64,000 bases of DNA. Origin: Arsenophonus sp052174135. Its GTDB lineage: Bacteria > Pseudomonadota > Gammaproteobacteria > Enterobacterales > Enterobacteriaceae. Positions 39,453 through 47,609 of this stretch are shown piece after piece. Location: assembly GCA_052174135.1 (NCBI GenBank), contig JBQMRZ010000004.1, positions 62,001-126,000 of the forward strand. Reading direction: 5' to 3'. The stretch's first letter is position 1; each line of letters opens with the position of its first letter. Below the pieces are notes generated by a model. The model did no database searches. It had not been told where the DNA came from and was given only the letters and a program-made list of their open reading frames with translations. The translations under genes and the position numbers were made by a program.

Positions 39453-40313
39453 TTAAGAACGAATTGAAATTTTATTAAAAAAATACTTTTTTATTTTATT
39501 AATATAATTGTAGATTAATGCCATTATAAAATAGATTGCTTGAGTAAGTACAATACAAGGTCCAGTCGCTGCATCAAGATGGAAACTTAAAATAATGCCT
39601 ATTAAAGCTGATGTAATAGAAGCAATAACTGAAATAATTAGCATTTGATTAAAACTTTTGCATAATATAAAACCAATAATTCCAGGTGAAATGAGCATAG
39701 CAATCACAAGAATTATTCCTACAGCTTGTAAAGATGAAACAATGGTGAGAGCTAATAAAGCAAGTAATCCATAATGTAAAAGTTTAACAGGTAAATCAAT
39801 AATTTTTGCTTGATTAGGATCAAAACAATAAAGTATAAAATCTTTTTGTTTTAAAAGAGTGATTATGATAGTAAAACATGAAAAGAAAAGTGTTTGTTTA
39901 AATTCTAGCGTAGTGATGCCAAGAATATTACCAAAAAGAATATGTGTTAAATGTTGATCTGTTTTAATACATGAAAATAATACTAATCCAAAGGCAAACA
40001 TACCAGAAAAAACAATACCCATGATCGTATCTTCTTTTATGCGACTATTATCTTTTAAATAACCAGTTGCGAATGCACAAAAAATTCCTGAAAAAAAAGC
40101 ACCAATTGACAAAGGAATATTAATAACAAAAGCAATAATGATACCAGGCAATACTGCATGAGAAATGGCATCACCCATTAACGACCAACCTTTAAGTATC
40201 AAAAAACAGGATAGAATAGCGCATACAGTTCCAGTTATAATGGCAGTAATGATTGCTTTTTTCATAAAAGGAAAAACAAAAGGCGTTATTAATAATTCCA
40301 TGAAATCATTCAT
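39453..40313 (-). CDS. sitD: manganese/iron ABC transporter permease SitD
   Basis: Second membrane subunit of the SitABCD/YfeABCD importer. The 286 residues carry eight to nine hydrophobic segments and the ABC-3 family signature at the start, GWSLMGDAISHAVLPG at about residues 42-57. It is homologous to SitC next to it. ATG 40313 has AAAGG nine bases upstream. The last gene of the sit operon, 26 bases after sitC; the C-terminal tail is lysine-rich and cytosolic. Confidence 0.94.
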   Translation of the reverse strand: MNDFMELLITPFVFPFMKKAIITAIITGTVCAILSCFLILKGWSLMGDAISHAVLPGIIIAFVINIPLSIGAFFSGIFCAFATGYLKDNSRIKEDTIMGIVFSGMFAFGLVLFSCIKTDQHLTHILFGNILGITTLEFKQTLFFSCFTIIITLLKQKDFILYCFDPNQAKIIDLPVKLLHYGLLALLALTIVSSLQAVGIILVIAMLISPGIIGFILCKSFNQMLIISVIASITSALIGIILSFHLDAATGPCIVLTQAIYFIMALIYNYINKIKKYFFNKISIRS

Positions 40314-40339
40314 TGTTATTTACCTTTCTTTTATTATAA

Positions 40340-41206
40340 TTACTTGAGACGTATATTTTTTTTAAAAAATTTTTGACGAAAAACAAATGAAGCATATCCA
40401 TATTTAGGTGCAAAAAAAAAGGCAAAAAGAAAAATTAATGTTTGTAAAGTAACAATAACTCCGCCTGTTGCAACATTAATAAAATAACTAATATAAGCCC
40501 CAATCGCACTAAATATAAAACCGATTAATATAGCAATAATGAGTAATCGTTTAAATTGATCTGTAAGCAAATAAGCTGTTGCACCTGGTGTAATAACCAT
40601 TGCTATGACAAGAATGGTCCCAACGGTTTGTAAAGCGGCAACTGTGCATGCACTTAATAACGTAAAAAAAATAATTTTTAATTTTAATGGATTTAATCCA
40701 ATAGAACGAGCATGATTTTCATCAAAAAACACGATAAGCAAATCTTTCCATATAAATATAAGTATAATAAAAGAGATTATAATAATAATTTCAACTTGTA
40801 ATACATCTTCATCTGAAATACCTAAAATATTACCAAAAATAATACTTTGCACATTTATTGAAGTAGGATTTAATGATAAAATTAACAATCCAGTAGCAAA
40901 AAATATTGAAAAAATGAAACCAATTACTGCATCTTCTTTCAGTTTCGAAAGATGATGAACTAATGTCATGGACAATGCAGCTAAAATACCAGTAAAAAAA
41001 GCACCAACAGAATAAGGGAGACCAAGTGCATAAGCACCAGCAACACCAGGAACGACTGAATGAGAGATAGCATCACCCATCAATGACCATCCCTTTAACA
41101 TTAAATAAGCAGAAAGAAAAGCGCAAACTGCTCCAACAATAGCGCTAATCCAAATTGCTTTAATCATGTAGTTATATTCAAATGGTTCAAGTAGTAAATC
41201 TAACAT
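40340..41206 (-). CDS. sitC: manganese/iron ABC transporter permease SitC
   Basis: First membrane subunit of the importer, 288 residues. GWSLMGDAISHSVVPGVAGAYALG at about 42-65 is the ABC-3 signature, and LKEDAVIGFIFSIFFATGL and GNILGISDEDVLQVE are conserved with YfeC. ATG 41206 has AAAGGA upstream, three bases after the sitB stop, so translation is probably coupled. Confidence 0.95.
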   Translation of the reverse strand: MLDLLLEPFEYNYMIKAIWISAIVGAVCAFLSAYLMLKGWSLMGDAISHSVVPGVAGAYALGLPYSVGAFFTGILAALSMTLVHHLSKLKEDAVIGFIFSIFFATGLLILSLNPTSINVQSIIFGNILGISDEDVLQVEIIIIISFIILIFIWKDLLIVFFDENHARSIGLNPLKLKIIFFTLLSACTVAALQTVGTILVIAMVITPGATAYLLTDQFKRLLIIAILIGFIFSAIGAYISYFINVATGGVIVTLQTLIFLFAFFFAPKYGYASFVFRQKFFKKNIRLK

Positions 41207-41209
41207 GAT

Positions 41210-42097
41210 TTATTCCTTTGGTTGTTTTTTAACAAATGATAATTCTTCAGAGTTACCATAAAAAACAGCTGCCTTTTCATCATCAGTAATAACAGTTAAT
41301 GAACGAGGATCATCATCATCATGAAGTTCTGTGCTAGAGAGGTTAATATGACGAAGTACACCTCCAAAAGCTAGTTGAAGATTTTTTTTTGTAAAAGTTG
41401 TTTCAATTGGCCCGCTAGCTAATATAGTTTTATTCACTAAAATAATATGATCACAAAATTCAGGAACACTTCCTAAATTATGAGTAGAAACTAAAATTAA
41501 ATACCCATTGCTGCGTAATGAACGGAAAAGATTAATAATCGCATTTTCTGTTTTTACATCAACACCAGTAAAAGGTTCATCAAGAAGTAATACCTTTCCT
41601 TCTTGGGCAAGTGCTCGCGCAAGAAAAACTCTTTTTTTTTGACCACCAGAAAGTTCACCTATTTGTCGTTTCTCTAAACCTACAAGATCAACTCGTGCTA
41701 ATGAATCAGCAACAATTTGTTTATCTTTTTTACTTGGAATGCGTAAAATACCCATTTTACCGTACCGCCCCATCATTACTACATCAGAAACTAAAACAGG
41801 AAAGTTCCAATCAATTTCTTCAGTTTGTGGTACATAGGCAATAATATTTTTCTTAAGTGCTATTTTTATGGGAGCATTATTTAATGTTATACATCCTTTT
41901 GTTGGTGTTATTAACCCCATTATTGTTTTAAACAAAGTTGATTTGCCGCTACCATTAATTCCTACTAGTGCACAAATTGATCCACCAGTAATATTAAAAC
42001 TAGCATCATAAATAGCTGTATGTCTATCACTATATATAACGGTAGCATTATCAACAACTAAATTAGGTTTTTCATAAAAAAAATCTTTATTTATCAT
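41210..42097 (-). CDS. sitB: manganese/iron ABC transporter ATP-binding protein SitB
   Basis: Cytosolic ATPase of the importer, 295 residues. Walker A GINGSGKST lies near residue 46, the Q-loop in VPQTEEIDWNFPV near 90, the ABC signature LSGGQKKR near 150, Walker B VLLLDEPFTGVD near 170, and the switch histidine in STHNLG near 205. Its ATG overlaps the sitA stop by one base (TAATG), typical of coupled translation. Confidence 0.96.
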   Translation of the reverse strand: MINKDFFYEKPNLVVDNATVIYSDRHTAIYDASFNITGGSICALVGINGSGKSTLFKTIMGLITPTKGCITLNNAPIKIALKKNIIAYVPQTEEIDWNFPVLVSDVVMMGRYGKMGILRIPSKKDKQIVADSLARVDLVGLEKRQIGELSGGQKKRVFLARALAQEGKVLLLDEPFTGVDVKTENAIINLFRSLRSNGYLILVSTHNLGSVPEFCDHIILVNKTILASGPIETTFTKKNLQLAFGGVLRHINLSSTELHDDDDPRSLTVITDDEKAAVFYGNSEELSFVKKQPKE

Positions 42098-43014
42098 TAT
42101 TTACCAAAACCCTTTGCAATAACATCAATTGTTGTTTTTAATAATTCTATATATGTAGAGATAGAACTTTCAGGAGTAGAAAGAGAATCAACATATAGTA
42201 CGCCGCCATATTTAGCAGTAGTTTCTTGACTAACTTGCTTTGCTGGTTTATTGGAAACTGTGCTTTCGCTGAATATGACTGAAATATTATATTTTTTTAT
42301 AATATCAATAATTTTACGAACTTGTTGCGGGGATCCTTGTTCTTCTGCATTAATTGGCCATAAATAAGCCTCTTTAAATCCGTAATCATTAGCAAGATAA
42401 CTAAAAGCACCCTCGCTAGTTACTAGCCATCGTTTTTGTTTTGAGATTTGTGAAAGTCTTTTTCGTAAAGATTCATCAACTTCAGTAATTTTATTAGCAT
42501 ATATTTTTGCATTTTTGTTATAAGTATCTATATTTTTAAAGTCATATTTAATGAACGCTTGTCGAATATTTTCAATATATATTAATACATTTTTGGCAGA
42601 CATCCAGGCATGAGGATTAGAATTACCCTGATATTCACCTTCTTGAATAGGTATCGGTTTTATTCCTGTAGTAACAGTAACAGCGGGAATATGTTTAAAA
42701 TTTTCAAAAAAATGATTAAACCATTTTTCAAGTCCTAACCCATTTAATAAAATTAAATCAGCATTATGTGCTTTTAATATATCTTTTGGAGTTGGTTGAT
42801 ATTCATGAATTTCCGCTCCAGGTTTAGTAATTGATTGAACATTTGCTGCATCACCTGCTACATTTTGTGCAATATCTTGAATGATAGTCAAAGTAGTTAC
42901 AACAGTAAATGTCTTTGCGTATGTGACTGTTATTGAATTAAAAAAGATAAATATAGTGATTATCATTAAACAAATAAAAATATGTTTAGATAAAAAGTTG
43001 GATCTTTTGTACAT
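42097..43014 (-). CDS. sitA: manganese/iron-binding periplasmic lipoprotein-type SBP SitA
   Basis: Cluster A-I (metal) solute-binding protein of the Mn2+/Fe2+ importer, 305 residues. A long hydrophobic signal segment covers residues 11-33, with a likely cleavage after TYA. The four metal ligands are visible: H70 in AEIHEYQPT, H135 in NPHAWMS, a glutamate in TSEGAFSYLA near 200 and an aspartate in YVDSLS near 275. First gene of sitABCD. A Fur-box-like palindrome lies 34 bases upstream. The whole operon is intact despite the heavy decay around it, so metal import must matter to this organism. Confidence 0.95.
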   Translation of the reverse strand: MYKRSNFLSKHIFICLMIITIFIFFNSITVTYAKTFTVVTTLTIIQDIAQNVAGDAANVQSITKPGAEIHEYQPTPKDILKAHNADLILLNGLGLEKWFNHFFENFKHIPAVTVTTGIKPIPIQEGEYQGNSNPHAWMSAKNVLIYIENIRQAFIKYDFKNIDTYNKNAKIYANKITEVDESLRKRLSQISKQKRWLVTSEGAFSYLANDYGFKEAYLWPINAEEQGSPQQVRKIIDIIKKYNISVIFSESTVSNKPAKQVSQETTAKYGGVLYVDSLSTPESSISTYIELLKTTIDVIAKGFGK

Positions 43015-43047
43015 AAATTATTCCTAATAATAAAGTATAAATTTTAT

Positions 43048-43066
43048 TTTAATAATCATAATTATT
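43048..43066 (-). promoter_or_regulatory. putative Fur box upstream of sitA
   Basis: Read on the minus strand, the 19-mer AATAATTATGATTATTAAA agrees with the Fur consensus GATAATGATAATCATTATC at 13 positions and is itself nearly palindromic. A TATACT -10 candidate lies just downstream (43035-43040). Sit operons of enterobacteria are repressed by Fur and MntR. Because the consensus is A+T rich, some of this match could be chance. Confidence 0.5.
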
Positions 43067-43400
43067 AACTTTACATAAGACATATTAATACGATTGAATC
43101 AATCTAACTATAATGCATATAATTAGTAAATATAAAATTTTTCTCTATCACAACAAAAAACTAAAAAATTATTTTTTATTTTTTTAATAGGTTTTTATAG
43201 ATGAAAACTTAATTAAAACAATTGTTAAAATAAAATCTAATTTTTTATGTTAATATCATAAATAGACTGCATAAAATTATATAAAATAAAATTTATTATA
43301 TAATTAAAATATTTTCTTCTATTCTCGATTTTATTAATTATAATATAAATTATTATAATAATACTATGAACAATTTTAAAGATCCAGTGAGATAACAATA

Positions 43401-43424
43401 ATATTGATATATTGATATATTGAT
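43401..43424. repeat. tandem octamer, 3 perfect copies
   Basis: ATATTGAT three times in a row, continuing as AT. Non-coding. Same unit length as the tract at 15631-15678 but a different sequence. Confidence 0.85.
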
Positions 43425-44051
43425 ATGAGAACATTCTATATTTATATTATCAAATAAGATATCATTTACTATGTATATTTTGCTTACAAAATACTTTATT
43501 ATACAATTGTAATTGTATGCATTATGATACTAAAAAAATAGTATATATTATGAATTTTTAATAAAGACATTATTTTTTAATCACTAAGGTTAATAATCTT
43601 GATAAAAAATAATTTTATCAAAAAATAGAATGAAATATCTAAATATACAAATATTTGGTCATGATATCCTTTGGTAGGCTAAAAATGTTTGTAATTTAAT
43701 TACTTATTATATATGCTAGTTTTTATAAAATATTGATATCTTTTATTAAAATTATTAAATAAAAATTAAAATTTTCAATATAAGTAAAAATTTTATCGAG
43801 AAACTGTGTAATTTTTATCACTATTATCATGTTTTGTTAAAAATTTAAATCAATTTCTTTGGTAAAAGGTAAACAACTTAAGATTTATCTTATTATTGAT
43901 TTTAGGATTTTATTTCTAGTACTTTACCAAAGATTTAATTTATTAATTAAAAATTTATGGTAATAATGTATATTGTTATTTTGTATATTGTACATATTCA
44001 AATTATTTTATTTTTTTTTCATAAAAACATTATGTTTTAAAGTTTATGTAA

Positions 44052-44081
44052 TAATATATTTTATTTTTATAAAATATATTA
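44052..44081 (+). promoter_or_regulatory. hairpin in the thrS leader
   Basis: TAATATATTTTAT and its reverse complement around TTTT, ending 70 bases before the thrS ATG. In E. coli, ThrRS represses its own mRNA by binding leader stem-loops that mimic tRNA-Thr. This hairpin has no CGU anticodon-like loop, so any regulatory role is open. Confidence 0.3.
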
Positions 44082-44151
44082 CTAAAGATATGATTGATTT
44101 TTATTTATTGGTAATTGAGGACTTACTACTGTAAATTAAGGACTTTAAATA

Positions 44152-46074
44152 ATGCCAATTATTACATTTCCTGATCAAAGTGAACGTCAATACAAGTATC
44201 CTGTTTCATTAATGGATATTGCAAATGATATTAGCTTATGTCTTGCAAAAACTTGTATAGCTGGTCGTATCAATGGTAAACCTGTTGATGCTAGTGATAT
44301 AATTAATAATAATGTTCAAATATCTATTATTACTAGTAAAGATCTCGAGAGTTTAGAGATTATTCGTCGTTCATGTACACATTTACTTGGTCACGCGATC
44401 AAACAATTGTGGCCAACAACTAAAATGGTAGTTAGTCCTGTTATTGAGAATGGTTTTTATTATGACATTGATTTGGAATACTCTTTAACTAAAAAAGATT
44501 TAGAAAAACTTGAACAGCGTATGCATGAGCTAGCTAAAAAAAACTATGATATTATTAAAAAGAGAGTTAGTTGGCAAGAAGCAAAAAATACTTTTATTGC
44601 TCGAGGTGAAGATTATAAGGTTAAAATTTTAGAAAAAAACTTTAATAAAGATGATCATCTTAGACTTTATTATAATGAAGAGTATATTGATATGTGTTAT
44701 GGACCTCATGTTTCTAATATGCGTTTTTGTCATCATTTTAAATTAGAAAAAGTGACTAGTGCCTATTGGCGTTCTAATGATGATAATAAAATATTACAAA
44801 GAATCTATGGGACAGCTTGGGGAAGTAAAAAAGAATTAACTACCTATTTATTACGTCTAGAAGAAACAACCAAACGTGATCATCGTAAAATAGGCAAACA
44901 ACTTGATCTTTATCATATGCAAGAAGAAGTACCTGGTATGGCATTTTGGCATAATGATGGTTTGATAATATTTCGCGAATTAGAAAACTTTCTTCGTACT
45001 AAATTAAATGAATATCAGTATCAAGAAGTAAAAGGTCCATTAATAATGGATCGTATTCTTTGGGAAAAAACAGGTCATTGGGAAAATTATAAAGAAAATA
45101 TGTTTACAACTTCATCTGAAAATCGAGAATATTGTATAAAACCAATGAATTGTCCAGCACATGTACAAATATTTAATCAAGGATTGAAATCCTATCGTGA
45201 TTTACCATTACGTATGGCAGAGTTTGGGAGTTGTCATCGTAATGAACCATCTGGTTCTTTACATGGTTTGATGCGCGTGCGTTGTTTTACTCAAGATGAT
45301 GCGCATATTTTTTGTACTGAAAATCAAATCTTAACAGAAGTAAAAAGTTGTATTAAAATGATTTATGATGTTTATAGAACTTTTGGTTTTAAAAAAATTC
45401 TAGTTAAATTATCTACTAGACCAGAAAAACGAATAGGTAGTGATATTCAGTGGGATCGCACAGAAACTGAACTTGCTAAAGCATTAGGTGATATTAAATT
45501 TACTTATCAACCTGGAGAAGGTGCATTTTATGGACCTAAAATTGAGTTTATACTTTATGATTGCTTGGATCGGACTTGGCAATGTGGCACTGTACAACTC
45601 GATTTTTTATTACCTAATCGCTTAGGTGCTCTTTATATAGATGAAAATAATGAGCGTCAAATACCAGTAATGATCCATCGTGCTATTCTAGGTTCATTAG
45701 AACGTTTTATTGGAATTCTAACTGAACAGTATGCTGGTTTTTTCCCGACTTGGTTAGCACCTTTACAAATGGTAATAATAAGTATTACAAATGAACAAAT
45801 TGATTTTGTGCAAAAAATAGTGAAAAAAATGAATAATTTTGGTATTCGCGCAAAAGCAGACTTGAGAAATGAGACAATAGGATTTAAAATTCGTGAGCAT
45901 ACTTTGCGTCGTGTTCCTTATATGTTAATTTGTGGTAACAAAGAGATTAAATTAAACAAAATATCTGTTAGAACTCGTAATGGTGAAGACTTAGGAACAT
46001 TTGATGTTATAGAATTTGCAAAAAGAGTGCTTGATGAAATTCGCACTCGTCGTACTTATCAATTGGAGGAATAA
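44152..46074 (+). CDS. thrS: threonyl-tRNA synthetase
   Basis: Class II synthetase, 640 residues (E. coli 642). The N-terminal TGS domain (1-60) is followed by the editing domain with HLLGHAIKQLW (two histidines) and DMCYGPHV (cysteine and histidine of the editing site). The catalytic core has motif 1 near 270-300, zinc ligands in MNCPAH, DDAHIF and MIHRAILGS, motif 2 with FGSCHRNEPSGS, and motif 3 GSLERFIGI; the anticodon-binding domain (535-640) ends YQLEE. Three substitutions at normally invariant-looking sites stand out: MNCPGH to MNCPAH, RVRGFTQDD to RVRCFTQDD, and MCRGPH to MCYGPH. ATG 44152 follows AAGGAC. Its last codons contain the ribosome site of infC. Confidence 0.95.
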   Translation: MPIITFPDQSERQYKYPVSLMDIANDISLCLAKTCIAGRINGKPVDASDIINNNVQISIITSKDLESLEIIRRSCTHLLGHAIKQLWPTTKMVVSPVIENGFYYDIDLEYSLTKKDLEKLEQRMHELAKKNYDIIKKRVSWQEAKNTFIARGEDYKVKILEKNFNKDDHLRLYYNEEYIDMCYGPHVSNMRFCHHFKLEKVTSAYWRSNDDNKILQRIYGTAWGSKKELTTYLLRLEETTKRDHRKIGKQLDLYHMQEEVPGMAFWHNDGLIIFRELENFLRTKLNEYQYQEVKGPLIMDRILWEKTGHWENYKENMFTTSSENREYCIKPMNCPAHVQIFNQGLKSYRDLPLRMAEFGSCHRNEPSGSLHGLMRVRCFTQDDAHIFCTENQILTEVKSCIKMIYDVYRTFGFKKILVKLSTRPEKRIGSDIQWDRTETELAKALGDIKFTYQPGEGAFYGPKIEFILYDCLDRTWQCGTVQLDFLLPNRLGALYIDENNERQIPVMIHRAILGSLERFIGILTEQYAGFFPTWLAPLQMVIISITNEQIDFVQKIVKKMNNFGIRAKADLRNETIGFKIREHTLRRVPYMLICGNKEIKLNKISVRTRNGEDLGTFDVIEFAKRVLDEIRTRRTYQLEE

Positions 46075-46078
46075 AGGT

Positions 46079-46636
46079 ATTAAAGGCGGAAAAAGAATTC
46101 AAATGGCACGTTTAAATCGTATTAATACCGAAATTCGTGCTTCTGAAGTTCGTTTAAGCGGTTTAGATGGTGAGCAAATTGGCATTATAAGCCTAAAAGA
46201 GGCTCTTGAAAAGGCTGAGGAAACGGGTGTTGATTTAGTTGAGATAAGTCCAAATGCTGATCCACCAGTTTGTCGTATCATGGATTATGGTAAATTTCTC
46301 TATGAAAAAAATAAATCGCTTAAAGAACAAAAAAAGAAACAAAGAGTTATTCAGGTAAAAGAAATTAAATTCCGACCTGGTACAGATCAAGGTGATTATC
46401 AAGTTAAATTACGCAACCTAATTCGCTTTTTAGATTATGGAGATAAAGTAAAAATCACATTACGATTTCGTGGTCGTGAAATGGTGCACCAACAAATAGG
46501 TATTGATATGCTTAATCGCATCAAAAACGATTTAGATGAGATGTCAATTGTTGAATATTTTCCTACTAAGATTGAAGGTCGTCAAATGACCATGGTGCTT
46601 ACACCAAAAAAAATAACTAGAGAACCGAATAAATAA
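46079..46636 (+). CDS. infC: translation initiation factor IF-3, AUU start codon
   Basis: Binds the 30S subunit, blocks 50S joining and checks start codon identity. 185 residues: an N-terminal domain with RLNRINTEIRASEVRL, then PVCRIMDYGKFLYEK, a lysine-rich linker, and a C-terminal domain with EIKFRPGTDQGDYQVKL and FRGREM. I start it at ATT 46079 because IKGGKRIQMARLNRIN aligns with the E. coli N-terminus MKGGKRVQTARPNRIN, and GGAGGA at 46065-46070 is eight bases upstream inside the thrS end. The AUU start is the known basis of IF-3 autoregulation; it is kept here with the same thrS-infC junction as E. coli. A later ATG at 46103 would drop eight residues. Confidence 0.93.
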   Translation: MKGGKRIQMARLNRINTEIRASEVRLSGLDGEQIGIISLKEALEKAEETGVDLVEISPNADPPVCRIMDYGKFLYEKNKSLKEQKKKQRVIQVKEIKFRPGTDQGDYQVKLRNLIRFLDYGDKVKITLRFRGREMVHQQIGIDMLNRIKNDLDEMSIVEYFPTKIEGRQMTMVLTPKKITREPNK

Positions 46637-46716
46637 TTTTTTACTTAAATAAAACTATATTATTTTAGTTATCTAGTTATTTAGTTACAATTAATAATGC
46701 GAAATGGATATTTAAA

Positions 46717-46914
46717 ATGCCAAAGATTAAAACAGTACGTAGCGTAGCAAAACGTTTTAAAAAAACTGCTAGTGGTAGTTTTAAATCCAAACATGCCAAT
46801 CTTCGTCATATTTTGACTAAAAAGTCAACTAAACGTAAGCGTCATTTACGACAAAAAAGTATGGTTTCTAAAAGTGCTTTAAGTTTTATAAAAATATGTT
46901 TACCGTATATATAA
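46717..46914 (+). CDS. rpmI: 50S ribosomal protein L35
   Basis: 65 residues, same length as E. coli. MPKIKTVRSVAKRFKKT start, HANLRHILTKKSTKRKRHLR core. A normal basic ribosomal protein. It lies 80 bases after infC; in E. coli the infC-rpmI spacer and rpmI leader form the pseudoknot through which L20 represses rpmI and rplT. I did not model that fold here. Confidence 0.97.
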   Translation: MPKIKTVRSVAKRFKKTASGSFKSKHANLRHILTKKSTKRKRHLRQKSMVSKSALSFIKICLPYI

Positions 46915-46976
46915 AGTTTAAGTTTTTAATTTTATAAGATTATTCAATTTAATTCAAAGTGATAGGAGGGGAACGT

Positions 46977-47342
46977 ATGCCTCATATAAAGCGTGGTGTA
47001 ATAGCTCGCCAACGTCACAAAAAAATACTAAAACAAGCAAAAGGTTATTATGGTGCTCGTTCACGTATTTATCGTGTTGCTTTTCAGGCTGTAATTAAAG
47101 CGGGTCAGTATGCTTATCGTGATCGTCGTCAGCGTAAGCGTCAGATTCGTAAATTATGGATTGCACGAATTAATGCTGCTGCTCGACAAAATGGTTTATC
47201 ATATAGTTGTTTTATTCGTGGCTTAAAGAAAGCATCAATTGAAATTAATCGTAAGATTTTATCTGATATTGCTATTTTTGACAAATTTGCATTTGCAATA
47301 TTAGTAGAAAAAAGTAAAAAACAAGTTAATTTAATTACTTAA
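46977..47342 (+). CDS. rplT: 50S ribosomal protein L20
   Basis: 121 residues (E. coli 118). Basic N-terminal extension MPHIKRGVIARQRHKKIL, then AKGYYGARSRIYRVAFQAVIKAGQYAYRDRRQRKRQ and WIARINAAARQNGLSYS, nearly unchanged. I use ATG 46977 with the site AGGAGGGG rather than an in-frame ATG at 46959. Early 50S assembly protein and translational repressor of its own operon in E. coli. Confidence 0.97.
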   Translation: MPHIKRGVIARQRHKKILKQAKGYYGARSRIYRVAFQAVIKAGQYAYRDRRQRKRQIRKLWIARINAAARQNGLSYSCFIRGLKKASIEINRKILSDIAIFDKFAFAILVEKSKKQVNLIT

Positions 47343-47408
47343 ATTTAAAATAAATTAAGCTTCATTTAATTGTAAATAACTCGTTATATCATAAATAAGT
47401 ACTATTTT

Positions 47409-47468
47409 ATGAATAGTTATTTTTTTTTAAAAGATAAAATTGATTTTTTATTATTATTTTATTTTTAA
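47409..47468 (+). CDS. pheM: candidate phenylalanine leader peptide (pheM-like)
   Basis: A 19-codon frame from ATG 47409 encodes MNSYFFLKDKIDFLLLFYF and a TAA stop, with five Phe codons. It lies between rplT and pheS, exactly where E. coli has pheM ([14 protein letters not shown]), and a stem-loop with a T-rich flank follows 48 bases later. Ribosome stalling at the Phe codons would control pheST by attenuation. TTT is abundant by base composition here and the ribosome site is weak, so this stays a candidate. Confidence 0.45.
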   Translation: MNSYFFLKDKIDFLLLFYF

Positions 47469-47516
47469 GTTTAAAAAAAAATTTTTCATATTTTTAAAAA
47501 GAGATTAAAAAATATA

Positions 47517-47539
47517 AAAATCCTCTAGTTGAGGATTTT
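47517..47539 (+). terminator. putative pheST attenuator hairpin
   Basis: AAAATCCTC pairs with GAGGATTTT around TAGTT and is followed by CATATTTTTA. It is one of the most G+C-rich hairpins in the local spacer and lies between the Phe-rich leader frame and pheS. It fits the terminator of the pheST attenuator. Clear alternative antiterminator pairing was not worked out. Confidence 0.6.
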
Positions 47540-47599
47540 CATATTTTTAAAATAAAATTTTTAGGAATTATTAAGTTAAGTGGTTATAAAATAAATGTA

Positions 47600-47609
47600 G
47601 GGGGGGGGG
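47600..47609 (+). repeat. G10 homopolymer abutting the pheS start codon
   Basis: Ten consecutive G at 47600-47609 directly precede ATG 47610. It is the only such G run I noticed in this A+T-rich window and replaces the expected ribosome-binding sequence of pheS. Tract-length changes here would move or alter the Shine-Dalgarno pairing without changing the protein. Confidence 0.9.

Larger units (their letters stand above)
43067..44151 (+). other. spacer between sitA and thrS
   Basis: About 1.1 kb holding the divergent sit and thrS promoters. A 65-codon minus-strand frame at 43237-43434 is low-complexity and I do not call it. It contains a threefold octamer repeat at 43401-43424 and a 13-bp A-T hairpin at 44052-44081 in the thrS leader. 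Confidence 0.45.

Noticed and set aside
41611..41844. 77-codon plus-strand open frame
   Set aside because: Antisense to sitB, no ribosome site or family match.
43237..43434. 65-codon minus-strand frame between sitA and thrS
   Set aside because: Low-complexity Ile/Asn/Tyr-rich translation of A+T sequence that includes an octamer repeat; no homology.
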